In this document: positions 35,092 through 43,817 of the stretch, piece after piece
Layout of the letters: the number at the start of each line of letters is the position of its first letter
Position numbering within the stretch: position 1 is the stretch's first letter
Assembly: GCA_017405945.1 (NCBI GenBank)
Contig: JAFQZL010000034.1
Location: forward strand, 1-64,000
Reading direction: 5' to 3'
DNA length: 64,000 nt
Origin: Acidaminococcaceae bacterium
GTDB taxonomy: Bacteria; Bacillota; Negativicutes; Acidaminococcales; Acidaminococcaceae
Translations under genes and position numbers: made by a program
Notes under the pieces: model-generated
Databases searched by the model: none
Seen by the model: only the letters and a program-made list of their open reading frames with translations
Told to the model about the DNA's origin: nothing

Positions 35092-35784
35092 ATGAACGCT
35101 TTCTGGGAAACATCAACTTTTTTTGGCATATTCATCACGCTGTTCTTTTACGGCGCCGGCACGGTTCTGAAGCAGAAAATCAAACATCCGCTGATGAACC
35201 CGATGCTGTTTGCCATCATTTTTACCGTTGTATTCCTGCGTCTTTTCGGGATTGAATACCAGGCGTACAACAACAGCGCAAAATACATCAGTTACCTGAT
35301 GACGCCGGCTACCGTGTGTCTGGCGGTTCCGCTGTACCGGCAGCTGGATACGCTGAAGAAGTATTTTAAGGCTGTTATGTTCGGCATCACGTCCAGCGTA
35401 ATCATTACCATGCTGTCAGTGCTGGCCTTTGCCCGGTTTTTCGGTCTGGACCGGGCGTCCTATGTGACCATGCTGCCCAAATCCATCACCACGCCTATCG
35501 GCATTGGTGTAGCGGAGGAACTGGGCGGCTATATGGCGATTACGGTGGCTTCCATCGTCATCTCCGGTATCCTTGGCAATATATTTGCGGAAACGGTCTG
35601 TAACTTTTTCGGAATTCATGAGCCGGTTGCCAAAGGGATTGCTATCGGCTGCTCCAGTCATGCCCTGGGGACGGTAAAGGCGCTGGAGATGGGCGAAGTG
35701 GAAGGCGCCATGAGCTCGCTGTCCATCGCGCTGGCAGGAATTCTGACAGTTGCTGCGGCTTCTGTGTTTGCTACACTGCTGTAA
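35092..35784 (+). CDS. lrgB: LrgB/CidB-family membrane protein
   Basis: A 230-residue protein with about seven membrane segments. Diagnostic motifs are LPKSITTPIGIGVAEELGGY and KGIAIGCSSHALGTVKALEMGE, followed by a C-terminal hydrophobic helix. It is the partner of LrgA in the conserved two-gene operon. LytSR-type regulators that often sit next to lrgAB are absent here. Confidence 0.9.
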   Translation: MNAFWETSTFFGIFITLFFYGAGTVLKQKIKHPLMNPMLFAIIFTVVFLRLFGIEYQAYNNSAKYISYLMTPATVCLAVPLYRQLDTLKKYFKAVMFGITSSVIITMLSVLAFARFFGLDRASYVTMLPKSITTPIGIGVAEELGGYMAITVASIVISGILGNIFAETVCNFFGIHEPVAKGIAIGCSSHALGTVKALEMGEVEGAMSSLSIALAGILTVAAASVFATLL

Positions 35785-35887
35785 GCATCGGCCCATAAAG
35801 AGTGAGATTGACGGAAAAGATACAAAGGCCAGGATCCTGTGGTCAGATTTTACAATCACGTTTTGATTTTACGGGAGGAAGATGTTT

Positions 35888-36544
35888 ATGAAATACTATT
35901 TTCCAAGCTGTAATTTTACAAGACTGTGCCCGGAAACTTCTGAAAAGATAAAAAGCTTTATGGCCTCGAAAGGAGTACGCGTGGCCGGCTGCTGCCGTCC
36001 GGGGCATAAAGCGTTGTCGGGTTGGAACGATACCGTAATTACCGTTTGTGAGACCTGCAGCATCATTATCGGGGAGAACCGGCCGGCCGCAAAGGTGATC
36101 AGCCTGTATGAATTCATCGACAGCCTGCCGGACTTTCCGTTCCCGGATTACAAAGGAGAACGCATCACGCTGCAGGACTGTTACCGTGCCAAGGCGAGAG
36201 AAACGGAAAAGGCGGCGGTGCGCAGCGTGCTCCGCAAAATGAATGTGGAAATCGTGGAGCTTCCCGGCACAGAAGAAGAAATCAACTTTGACGGCAGTTT
36301 TTTGCTCGGTCCCATACGTCCCGATAATTTTACGATAGCGCCGCTGCGTTTTGCGGAAATCAAAAAAGATATGCAGCCGAAATCTCCGGAAGAGATCGAC
36401 GCATACCTTAAGATTTACTGCCAGCGTTTTACAACGGAGCGGGTGGCCTGTTACTGTAACTCCTGTCTTTCCGGACTGGTGCAGGGACTGCCGGAAGGAA
36501 AACAGGCGGTGCATGTAGCGGAACTGCTGTCTCCCAACAGGTAA
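35888..36544 (+). CDS. Cysteine-rich (CCG-domain-like) protein
   Basis: A 218-residue soluble protein with Cys clusters resembling the CCG domains of heterodisulfide reductase subunit B and related (Fe-S)-binding oxidoreductases. The visible groups are FPSCNFTRLCPE, GCCRPGH, VCETC, LQDCYR and CYCNSCLSG. Spacing is not the classical CX31-39CCX35-36CXXC, so the assignment is to a CCG-like group only. It may bind an iron-sulfur cluster. ATG 35888 is preferred over 35882 because GGAGGAAG lies 7 bases upstream. It stands alone after lrgAB. Confidence 0.6.
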   Translation: MKYYFPSCNFTRLCPETSEKIKSFMASKGVRVAGCCRPGHKALSGWNDTVITVCETCSIIIGENRPAAKVISLYEFIDSLPDFPFPDYKGERITLQDCYRAKARETEKAAVRSVLRKMNVEIVELPGTEEEINFDGSFLLGPIRPDNFTIAPLRFAEIKKDMQPKSPEEIDAYLKIYCQRFTTERVACYCNSCLSGLVQGLPEGKQAVHVAELLSPNR

Positions 36545-36660
36545 ACGTGCTATTGTATTCAAACGCCGGTAATAAGCATTTTCTGTTTCTGTAAGATTGT
36601 ATGATGAAGAAAAGGGCTTTTGTTTTGTGAACTGTAATTTTAAACCGGAAGGGACATTCT

Positions 36661-38280
36661 ATGTACAGCCTGAAAAAACAATATAATATTATTCTTACAT
36701 TTCTGTTGTTATTCCTGTTGCCTCTTAGCGTTTTTGCAGAAGGAAAGGAAATCATCATACTGCATACCAATGATATCCATTGCGGTGTTAATGATAACCT
36801 TTGCATTGACAAAGTGTCGCAATATAAAAAGGATCTTCAGAAAAAGGGCTTTTCCGTTGTCCTGGTAGATGCCGGTGACGCCATTCAGGGCGCTCCGCTC
36901 GGCAAACTTTCCAACGGCGAGTCGATTGTAAAAATCATGAATGCCGCAGGCTATGATTTTGTGATTCCGGGTAACCACGAATTTGACTATGGGATGGATC
37001 AGTTTTTGAGACTTGCTTCCCAGATGAAATGCGGTTATTATTGCGCCAATCTGATTGATATCAAGACACGGAAACTGGTTTTGCCGCCATACAAAATCCT
37101 TGAACTGGGAAACAAAAAGGTTGCTTTTATCGGAGCGACGACGCCGCAGACCCTGACCAGTTCCACACCGAAATATTTTCAGGATGAGAATGGGAAATTT
37201 ATCTATGGTTTTTTGGAAGATGAAAGCGGCCTGAAACTGTACAAAGCGTTGCAGGAGGCGGCCGACAGGGCGCGTAAAGAAGGAGCCGACTATGTATTTT
37301 TGGTGGGTCATCTGGGAACGAACGGCTCCCTGCCGAAATGGTCCAGTGGAGCCATAGCGGCCAATACGTTGAATATTGATGCGGTGATTGACGGGCATTC
37401 TCACGAAGAATATGTACCCCCGCATAAGGTTGCCAATGTGCTTGGCAAGGACGTGCTGGTAGTACAGGCGGGAACCAAACTGCAGGCTTTGGGCCAGCTG
37501 GTCATTCACGAAGACGGCACGCTTTCTTCTGCCCTGATAAAAACGTTACCGGCTGCAGATCCCAAAGTCACGGCTCTGGTTGCCGGGGAAAACAAACGTT
37601 TTGACGCGATCCTGAACCAGCCGGTGGGTGAAGCCCTGATAACGCTTACCAGCGATGATCCGGCTACCGGTAAACGCCGGGTGCGCAACGGGGAAACAAA
37701 TTTAGGAGACCTTGTTGCAGATGCGTACCGATTTGTGTTGAATACCGATCTTTCCATCGTCAACGGCGGATCTATCCGCAAAACCATAAAACCAGGGGTC
37801 TTTTCTTATAATGACCTGCTGGAAGCCTTTCCCTTTGTCAACATGTGTACGGTAGTGGAAGCGACCGGGCAGCAGATTGCAGACGCACTGGAGGCAGGTG
37901 TTATCAATTATCCGGAAGAAAGCGGCGGATTCCTGCATGTTTCCGGCATGACTTATACCATTGATTCTTCCGTGCCTTCCGGTGTGGTGAAAGACGTAAA
38001 GGGGAACTTTGTGGAGGTCAGAGGTCCGCGCCGTGTAAAAGATGTTGTGATCAACGGTCAGCCTGTTGATTTGAAGAAAACCTATAAAGTAGGCGGAACC
38101 AGTTACATTTTAAAAGACGGCGGCAACGGCATGGTCATGTTTAAGGGTTGTAACATGATGCTGGATGCGGTGATGACCGATGTGGACGCCATCATGGAAT
38201 ATGTACAGAACCATTTGAATGCAAAAATCAAAGAAGGGTATGAGGACCCCTACGGAACAGGGAGAATTATAATCCGATAA
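36661..38280 (+). CDS. Secreted 5'-nucleotidase / UshA-family metallophosphoesterase
   Basis: A 539-residue exported enzyme. The signal peptide is about residues 1-26 (hydrophobic core NIILTFLLLFLLPLSV, cut near FAEG). The metallophosphoesterase domain has ILHTNDIHCGV, DAGDAIQG, IPGNHEFDYG, VGHLGTNG and IDGHSHE, which supply the two-metal site. The C-terminal substrate domain has GETNLGDLVADAYR, NGGSIRKTI and the YKVGGTSYILKDGGNG region. It probably hydrolyses nucleotides in the periplasm to salvage nucleosides and phosphate. A GAAGGGA site precedes the ATG. Confidence 0.92.
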   Translation: MYSLKKQYNIILTFLLLFLLPLSVFAEGKEIIILHTNDIHCGVNDNLCIDKVSQYKKDLQKKGFSVVLVDAGDAIQGAPLGKLSNGESIVKIMNAAGYDFVIPGNHEFDYGMDQFLRLASQMKCGYYCANLIDIKTRKLVLPPYKILELGNKKVAFIGATTPQTLTSSTPKYFQDENGKFIYGFLEDESGLKLYKALQEAADRARKEGADYVFLVGHLGTNGSLPKWSSGAIAANTLNIDAVIDGHSHEEYVPPHKVANVLGKDVLVVQAGTKLQALGQLVIHEDGTLSSALIKTLPAADPKVTALVAGENKRFDAILNQPVGEALITLTSDDPATGKRRVRNGETNLGDLVADAYRFVLNTDLSIVNGGSIRKTIKPGVFSYNDLLEAFPFVNMCTVVEATGQQIADALEAGVINYPEESGGFLHVSGMTYTIDSSVPSGVVKDVKGNFVEVRGPRRVKDVVINGQPVDLKKTYKVGGTSYILKDGGNGMVMFKGCNMMLDAVMTDVDAIMEYVQNHLNAKIKEGYEDPYGTGRIIIR

Positions 38281-38491
38281 TCTCTTTGAGAAGGATCACG
38301 CATGTTATGAGTTTTTTTGAAGTAATATGTTCCGGTTAAACTGCTGATTTTGGCGGAAGGACGTAGTGGCAGCTTTCTCGTACAGCCCGCTAAAATGAAC
38401 GTATGAAATGTCAGTAAGAAACAAGACATACAGGGTTATCTATATTATTAACAGAAAGCAGGTTCAGAAACCGCACCACCACTGAAGTTGC

Positions 38492-38524
38492 GAAAAAAAT
38501 CCGGTTACTGAAGTAACCGGATTC
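38492..38524 (-). terminator. Terminator of the nitrogenase-like operon
   Basis: A perfect 11-bp stem (AATCCGGTTAC with GTAACCGGATT) has a TGAA loop; on the minus strand it runs into seven T. It lies just past the stop of the second subunit. The rest of 38281-38490 shows no convincing gene. Confidence 0.9.
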
Positions 38525-38526
38525 GT

Positions 38527-39894
38527 TTATTTTACTTCTTCCATGCAGCTGTTTAATTTTGCGTTCCAGATCCTTTCAAACAGATATGCGGCGCCACGGA
38601 TGCCGCAGAGGGGCGAGTCGGTGGCGATGATTTCATGGTACGAAGGCAGTACGATATTGCAATTAACAAAAGGCTTTTTTAAACGTACGAAACGGCTTGT
38701 CTCGAGAGAAGAGCCGATGACAAGACCGCCCGTCCAGTTTTCAAAGGTTTCTTTCATGGCTGCATCGTCTTTGCCTGTTACGCAGATTTTATTAGCAGCT
38801 TTGGGACGCAGAGGTGTGTCCTCTGTGAAATGGATAACAAGGTTGCCTGTGTCGGCCCATTCGCCACGTACGGCTTCCGCGATGCCTGCCGCTTCCGAGG
38901 GCGGAGCGGCGATGAGGATGTTGTCAAACCACAGGGGCCCCCACAGTGACTGCATGTTGCTGCTGCGGAACTGTAAACGGGCGTTGACGGTTTCCGCTTC
39001 CCGCCGGACGGTTTCCGGATTTGTGGCAGGCAGGACAGTGTTGATTTTTTCTAACCATGCCAGGGTTCCTTGAATTCCGTACGGCATGCCGGTGGAAAGA
39101 CAGGGCGTGCCAAATTCTGATTCCAGTTCTCTGGCTGCTTTCAGGGCAAGTTCGTCACGCAGTACAAGATTCAAATCTGCCTTGGGCAGCTGCATGATTT
39201 CATTCCAGCCGGAACCGCCGCCGGGAATGGCATTGATACGATAGCCCGCCATTTCCAGAATGCGGCGGATCTCTTTTATGTCTTCCTCACCCCGGAAGTA
39301 AGTGGGGGAAAGCCCCAGCAGGTTGACGGAGGGTTTGGCGTCAACGGTTTCGGGACTGATATCTGTGCTTACCTTTTCTTCGGCAGCGGTTTCCGGGTTT
39401 GCTTCTGAAAAACCAGCCAGATCACGGTTGCCTTTTGCGCGCTTTTTCACTTCCTCAATCACCCGCAGCAACGCGATTTCATATCCTTCCGCAAAATCGC
39501 CGGCGATGCCGCCGCAGTCCGCGGCGTAAACGGGGCAGGGGAGTTCCGCTTTGGCCGCAATGCCCGCAATGTCGTCGCCTACCAGGCTGACGCTGCAGTT
39601 ATTGAGGATGAAGATACGGTCCGGCGTAAAGTTCGCTTTTACAAAATCGAGACCGGCCAGCAGGTCTTTTTCTGTTCCGTAGACCAAGGCGTTGCCTTCC
39701 GGCTGGGTGCAATGAAAACGCCGCAGGGCGGAGGCGTCGTAATCCTCAACATATTTCATGGCATAGAAATAGCACCAGAGAGGTCCGTTGATGAGCATGA
39801 AACTGCCGGGTATGGCGTCGAAGAATGCGGAAGCGCCTGTAAGGGCGCAGGTGGACATATGATGACAGGAGGTTTTCCAGGTATTGTCAGGCAT
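38527..39894 (-). CDS. Nitrogenase component 1-like oxidoreductase, second subunit
   Basis: A 455-residue NifD/NifK-superfamily protein. Three cysteines in the pattern used for the interfacial cluster are present: Cys16 (STCALTGA), Cys41 (LWCYFY) and Cys100 (NNCSVSLVGDD). I do not see the Cys/His pair that holds the FeMo-cofactor in true NifD. It is translationally coupled to the first subunit: the start overlaps its end by 8 bases, with AAGGAGGG inside that gene. Nitrogenase-like complexes of this type reduce difficult bonds (tetrapyrroles, F430 precursor, C-S bonds); the substrate here is unknown. Confidence 0.8.
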   Translation of the reverse strand: MPDNTWKTSCHHMSTCALTGASAFFDAIPGSFMLINGPLWCYFYAMKYVEDYDASALRRFHCTQPEGNALVYGTEKDLLAGLDFVKANFTPDRIFILNNCSVSLVGDDIAGIAAKAELPCPVYAADCGGIAGDFAEGYEIALLRVIEEVKKRAKGNRDLAGFSEANPETAAEEKVSTDISPETVDAKPSVNLLGLSPTYFRGEEDIKEIRRILEMAGYRINAIPGGGSGWNEIMQLPKADLNLVLRDELALKAARELESEFGTPCLSTGMPYGIQGTLAWLEKINTVLPATNPETVRREAETVNARLQFRSSNMQSLWGPLWFDNILIAAPPSEAAGIAEAVRGEWADTGNLVIHFTEDTPLRPKAANKICVTGKDDAAMKETFENWTGGLVIGSSLETSRFVRLKKPFVNCNIVLPSYHEIIATDSPLCGIRGAAYLFERIWNAKLNSCMEEVK

Positions 39895-41239
39895 AGGCGA
39901 TCCCTCCTTTGTTTCCGTAGCGGCACAGTAACCGGTACATGGTACGCATCAGGATCAGTTCTCCGTCGGTTCCGGCCAGGGGAACCATGGGAATAAAAAA
40001 CTGTTTTACCGGATTACCAGGCAGTTCGTCTGTGGTCAGCAGTACGTCTGTCTCTTCCAGACAGTCTTTATAATCGCCGTCGGTGATAACCGGAATGTCC
40101 GGAGCTTGTGTCGCTTTTTTCCATTCTTCCACGGCGCCGATGACCGCGTCTTTTTCATCGGCCATCAGTTTGTCGTACAGGATAACTGTCGAAATTTTCA
40201 TCTGCATCCGCCGGATGGTATTCAGTGTTTCTGCCGGGTTGTACCAGCGGGGACCGCGGCCGATGCCCAGCACCGCTTTTTTGTTTTGGGTGACGGGTAA
40301 AATGGATTTCACGTAATCCTTCAGCTTTTCTTCTTCCTGCAGGATAACGGCTTCGCCTTTTGCTTCATCTTTCACAAATTCCGCAACCTTTCGCAGCCAG
40401 GCGCAGGTGTTCTGCCAGCCTACGGGGTAAACGTCCCGTATGGAAGGCATGTCAAACCGTTCTGCCCACGCAGCGGCTGTTTTTTCCAGACCTCCCTGGG
40501 TCTGCCCCGCGTAATTCAGCGGAATGAGCAGGGAAGCAGTGGACAGTTCGTTCCACTCCTCAAAAGGAACGTAACCGGGGAACTGCCATTTCACTTCCAG
40601 ATTAAAATACGAAAGCAGTCGTTTTACTTCACGGGCATACTGGCCGCAGGGTCCCATCTGGTCACCGAACAGGAGGACGCGGCCGGGGATTTTCGGCTGC
40701 GGTTGGATGAAGCGGTCCATAATCAGCCGCACCGTCTGGAAATACCCGTCGGAGTATTCACCGCCCAGAAAGCCGCCGTAGGGAACGCAGAGGACAGGGA
40801 TGTGATATTCTGTTTCCGCATCTTCTGCTTCCTGTTCCACGTCGTCCCCGATGACGCCGGCTACACAGGAGGTGGCGATGACCAGGCAACGGGGCTGCCA
40901 GATTTTCATTACATGGGCGATGCAGCCCCGCAGCTTTTCCACTCCTCCGAAGATGGTGTCTTTTTCCTGCAGGTTGGAAGAGATGAGAGGCACGGCATCC
41001 AGGTTTTCGGTCTGGTGGTCGCCGATAATACGGTATTGGGCGCCCAGATCCATCAGGGTGGCCACATGGGCGCAGCCCGGCGGACTGTGGAAGATGACTG
41101 CGCAGCCGTCACAGAAGCTCACGGCCCGCCACACGCCGGGCATGGTACAACTGCAGGAACGGTTTTTGGTAAACAGCCATTTTGTTGCTAATTTGTTATT
41201 TTGTTTAGCAGTATGTTTGCTTGTCGTATCTTTTTCCAT
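39887..41239 (-). CDS. Nitrogenase component 1-like oxidoreductase, first subunit
   Basis: A 450-residue NifD/NifK-like protein with Cys31 (CSCTMPGVW), Cys56 (SPPGCAHV) and Cys125 (ATSCVAGVIGDDV), as expected for a cluster shared between the two subunits. The first 20 residues are Lys/Thr-rich. ATG 41239 is taken as start because sequence upstream does not look conserved; the ribosome binding site is weak, so the start is uncertain. There is no nifH-like reductase, nifB or nifE/N in the window, so it is unlikely to be a complete nitrogen-fixation locus. Confidence 0.8.
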   Translation of the reverse strand: MEKDTTSKHTAKQNNKLATKWLFTKNRSCSCTMPGVWRAVSFCDGCAVIFHSPPGCAHVATLMDLGAQYRIIGDHQTENLDAVPLISSNLQEKDTIFGGVEKLRGCIAHVMKIWQPRCLVIATSCVAGVIGDDVEQEAEDAETEYHIPVLCVPYGGFLGGEYSDGYFQTVRLIMDRFIQPQPKIPGRVLLFGDQMGPCGQYAREVKRLLSYFNLEVKWQFPGYVPFEEWNELSTASLLIPLNYAGQTQGGLEKTAAAWAERFDMPSIRDVYPVGWQNTCAWLRKVAEFVKDEAKGEAVILQEEEKLKDYVKSILPVTQNKKAVLGIGRGPRWYNPAETLNTIRRMQMKISTVILYDKLMADEKDAVIGAVEEWKKATQAPDIPVITDGDYKDCLEETDVLLTTDELPGNPVKQFFIPMVPLAGTDGELILMRTMYRLLCRYGNKGGIAYA

Positions 41240-41294
41240 TTTCTTTTGACCTGAACGTGTAGTCAGCTTTGGCAGCAGAACGGTCAATGTTGCA

Positions 41295-41320
41295 AAACGC
41301 CTGCCGGAGGGCAGGCGTTA
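41295..41320 (-). terminator. Terminator after the tautomerase gene
   Basis: AACGCCTGCC pairs with GGCAGGCGTT across a 4-base loop; on the minus strand TTTTGC follows. It separates the tautomerase gene from the nitrogenase-like pair. Confidence 0.75.
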
Positions 41321-41329
41321 CTTGTTGAA

Positions 41330-41767
41330 TTATTTTTTCTTTGATTTTTTCTCTTTTTTAGCGGCTTTTTCTTCCGCTTTTTTTGCCCTGGCTTCTTCTT
41401 TGGCTGCTGCTTCAGCGGCTTTGGCGGCAGCCTTTTCGGCTTCCTTTTTTGCTTTTTCTTCCGCCCTGGCGGCTTTGGCCATTTCTTTTTCCGCTTTCTT
41501 TTTTGCCCTGGCTTCTTCCTTAGCTGCAGCTTCGGCAGCTTTGGCTTCCGCCGCTGCTTTTTCTTTCGCGATTTTACGGAGTTCCGTTACCGGCACACCG
41601 CCGATACCCCAGTTATCCATATCTACTTCGTCAATGGTTACAACCAGGGTTTTGGTGTTTTTGTGAAGCACATCGGCCAGCAGTTTGGTAGCGCCTTCGA
41701 TCAGCTGGCGTTTCTGTTCCGGAGTGACATTACCTTCTTTTGTAATTTTGATGTTTACATAAGGCAT
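41330..41767 (-). CDS. 4-oxalocrotonate tautomerase-like domain fused to a repetitive Lys/Ala/Glu tail
   Basis: A 145-residue protein. Residues 1-65 match small 4-OT-family tautomerases: the chain starts MPYVNIKITKEG, so catalytic Pro would be exposed after Met removal. It continues with PEQKRQLIEGAT, VVTIDEVDMDNWGIGG. Residues 66-145 consist almost only of Ala, Lys, Glu and Arg, predicting a long charged helix or coiled coil. The tail is built on a 40-residue period: AAEAAAKEEARAKK occurs twice. ATG 41767 follows GAGAGGAG on the minus strand. Normal family members are about 60-70 residues, so the tail is unusual. Confidence 0.8.
   Translation of the reverse strand: MPYVNIKITKEGNVTPEQKRQLIEGATKLLADVLHKNTKTLVVTIDEVDMDNWGIGGVPVTELRKIAKEKAAAEAKAAEAAAKEEARAKKKAEKEMAKAARAEEKAKKEAEKAAAKAAEAAAKEEARAKKAEEKAAKKEKKSKKK
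41381..41545 (-). repeat. Internal 120-bp-period repeat in the tautomerase tail
   Basis: The 45-bp segments 41381-41425 and 41501-41545 are near identical and lie exactly 120 bases apart, encoding the repeated AAEAAAKEEARAKK helix. The period equals 40 codons. Confidence 0.75.
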
Positions 41768-41955
41768 AATAAAAATCTCCTCTCGAAATTGAAATGACAT
41801 TTTGGAAGACTCGCATCGGTCCGGTAATGGGGCGATGCAAAAATAAAAAGAAAAAACAGTTGGTTTTTACTTTCATATATTTTATAATATTTTTGTAAGA
41901 ATAGCTACAGAAATTTTAAAATTACATGAAGATTTTTAAAAGGAGAGAGAAAGAA

Positions 41956-42168
41956 ATGTCCGGCGGTTTGGGAAAGATGCTGATCCAGCTGGGGATCGTT
42001 CTGATCATTGCGGGCGTGGTCATTCACTTTGGCGGCAAGTTCCTGCCTTTTGGCAACCTGCCGGGAGATATCCACATGGAAGGCAAGCATGGCAGCTTCT
42101 ATTTTCCCTGGGTGAGCTGTATCGTCATCAGCATTGTGTTAAGCGTGCTGGCGCATCTGTTCCGCTGA
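41956..42168 (+). CDS. DUF2905 small membrane protein
   Basis: A 70-residue protein with two hydrophobic helices. The family signature is MLIQLGIVLIIAGVVIHFGG followed by LPGDIHMEGKHGSFYFP. Function is unknown, although it is widespread in Firmicutes and other bacteria. ATG 41956 has AGGAGAGAG upstream; an in-frame ATG at 41926 would include that site. Confidence 0.88.
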   Translation: MSGGLGKMLIQLGIVLIIAGVVIHFGGKFLPFGNLPGDIHMEGKHGSFYFPWVSCIVISIVLSVLAHLFR

Positions 42169-42202
42169 TGGTTTAACATTATAAAATGAAAGGATCTTAG
42201 TT

Positions 42203-42679
42203 ATGTTTGGTTCTATATTTGGGAAAAAGAAAGATACGTTTGCCAGTCCGTTTACGGGAAAGCTTTGTGCCATAACAGAAACACCGGACGAAGCGTTTGC
42301 GGAAAAGATGAACGGAGACGGCTTTATGGTGCAGCCTGCTGACGGCGATGTGTTCGCGCCGGCTGACAGCACGGTGAATTTTGTTTTTGAAACGAAGCAC
42401 GCTATGGGGCTCATCACAAAAGACGGAAAGGAGTACATGCTGCACATCGGCATTGACACGGTGAATCTGGAAGGCAGCGGCTTTACCGTATTTGTGGAAG
42501 ACGGGCAGGAAGTGAAAAAAGGTGACAAGCTGATGACGTTTGATACGGCTTATGTGAAAGCCAGCGCTCCCTCCGATGCATGCCTTTGTGTGTTTACCGA
42601 CCTGCCGGAAGGCAAAGAGGTGGCGCTGTTGAAAACAGGAAATATAAAAGCGTTGGAAGACGCGGTGGAAATAAAATGA
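42203..42679 (+). CDS. PTS glucose-type EIIA component
   Basis: A 158-residue EIIA-Glc-like protein that accepts phosphate from HPr-P and passes it to EIIB. The fold is seen in FASPFTGKLCAITETPD and GDGFMVQPADGDVFAPAD. The two active-site His residues are in TKHAMGL and MLHIGIDTVNLEG. No EIIB/EIIC partner is in the window, so it may serve a transporter elsewhere or act in regulation. Its stop codon overlaps the start of the following phosphatase gene (ATGA). Confidence 0.92.
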   Translation: MFGSIFGKKKDTFASPFTGKLCAITETPDEAFAEKMNGDGFMVQPADGDVFAPADSTVNFVFETKHAMGLITKDGKEYMLHIGIDTVNLEGSGFTVFVEDGQEVKKGDKLMTFDTAYVKASAPSDACLCVFTDLPEGKEVALLKTGNIKALEDAVEIK

Positions 42680-43323
42680 GACGATATAAAGCAGTCATTT
42701 TTGATTTGGACGGCACACTGCTGGATACGCTGACGGACCTGGCGGAAGGAACCAATTACGCGCTGCGTGTCAATGGTTTTCCTGAGCGGACGCCGGACGA
42801 GATCCGCCGGTTCGTGGGCAATGGCGCGCGCAAGCTGATTGAGCGGGCTGTGCCGGACGGACAGGCAGAAGCGGCACTGGAGAAAGTCAGGCAGGATTTT
42901 GATATTTATTATAAAGCTCATTGCAAAGATCATACGGGTCCGTATCCCGGCATCATGGAGATGTTACAGGAACTGGTACAACAGGGTTATTCCCTGGGCG
43001 TGGTTTCCAACAAACCGGATTTCGCGGTGCAGGAACTGATTCCCGAATACTTTCCGGATATCTTTGCTTCGATATCCGGGGAACGTCAGGGCGTTGCCAA
43101 AAAGCCCGCGCCGGATCTGATCCGGGAAGCGATGAAAAACCTGAAGGCCGACAGTTCGAATGCTGTTTATGTGGGTGATTCGGAAGTGGACCTGGAAGCG
43201 GCGGCCAATGCGGGCATTCCCTGTATCAGCGTGGCCTGGGGCTTTAAGGGGAGAAGATTTCTGGAAGAGCAGCATGCCGGAATGATCATAGAGACGCCTT
43301 CAGAGATACAGAAGTATTTATAA
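42676..43323 (+). CDS. HAD-superfamily phosphatase, phosphoglycolate phosphatase-like
   Basis: A 215-residue HAD hydrolase of the Gph/PGP group. Motif I is VIFDLDGTLLDTL (nucleophile Asp), motif II is VVSNKP, and motifs III/IV are KKPAPDLI and VGDSEVDLEAAANAG. The helical cap domain lies between residues about 15 and 80. Likely substrates are phosphoglycolate or small sugar phosphates; specificity cannot be told. ATG 42676 overlaps the EIIA stop, indicating translational coupling. Confidence 0.88.
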   Translation: MRRYKAVIFDLDGTLLDTLTDLAEGTNYALRVNGFPERTPDEIRRFVGNGARKLIERAVPDGQAEAALEKVRQDFDIYYKAHCKDHTGPYPGIMEMLQELVQQGYSLGVVSNKPDFAVQELIPEYFPDIFASISGERQGVAKKPAPDLIREAMKNLKADSSNAVYVGDSEVDLEAAANAGIPCISVAWGFKGRRFLEEQHAGMIIETPSEIQKYL

Positions 43324-43533
43324 GCGCGGTTGTGGGAAGTTGCGGTTTTCTGCCGAATGACATTTAGAGGTATCAATAAAGATTGCAGAAATTATAAAAG
43401 TTTTTCTATACCCTGCACATATAATTAAATTTGTGGTAAAATATTCATTACGGCGGCAGGCCGTACAGGAAACGGAATCATTATGTTTCCTGCATTATAT
43501 ATTTGCCGGAGAGCAAAGGAGAGGGGCAGAACA

Positions 43534-43803
43534 ATGCGTATTGTTGTTACTGTAGTAGGTCAGGACAAGGTTGGAATCATTGCCAAAGTTACCAATATAC
43601 TCGCCAATAACCAGGTCAACGTCCTGAACATCAACCAGAATATTATGGACGGTTTCTTTAATATGGTTCTGATTGCGGATATGACGGATTCCAAAATGAG
43701 CATTAAAACACTGAAAGAACATCTGGACAGACTGTCGAAAGAAATCGGTCTGGAAATTCGCGTGCAGAGTGAAGACATCTTCACAGCCATGCACCAGATT
43801 TAA
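43534..43803 (+). CDS. ACT domain protein (UPF0237)
   Basis: An 89-residue single ACT domain. It begins [21 protein letters not shown] and continues with [21 protein letters not shown], both diagnostic of UPF0237. It should bind a small ligand such as an amino acid. It is followed 14 bases later by the UPF0210 gene, a conserved pairing in Firmicutes. AGGAGAGG upstream supports ATG 43534. A hairpin with CAGGAAAC/GTTTCCTG arms (43466-43492) lies in the leader; its role is unknown. Confidence 0.92.
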   Translation: MRIVVTVVGQDKVGIIAKVTNILANNQVNVLNINQNIMDGFFNMVLIADMTDSKMSIKTLKEHLDRLSKEIGLEIRVQSEDIFTAMHQI

Positions 43804-43817
43804 GCGGGGGGATCGTC

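Noticed and set aside
39887..41239. A true molybdenum nitrogenase (nifDK)
   Set aside because: No visible FeMo-cofactor ligands, and no nifH, nifB, nifE or nifN in the window.
41295..41320. Near-identical hairpin arms (ACGCCTGCC/GGCAGGCGT) at 10277 and 41298 as a mobile repeat
   Set aside because: Only the 9-bp arms match; loops and flanks differ and both act as ordinary terminators, so coincidence is likely.
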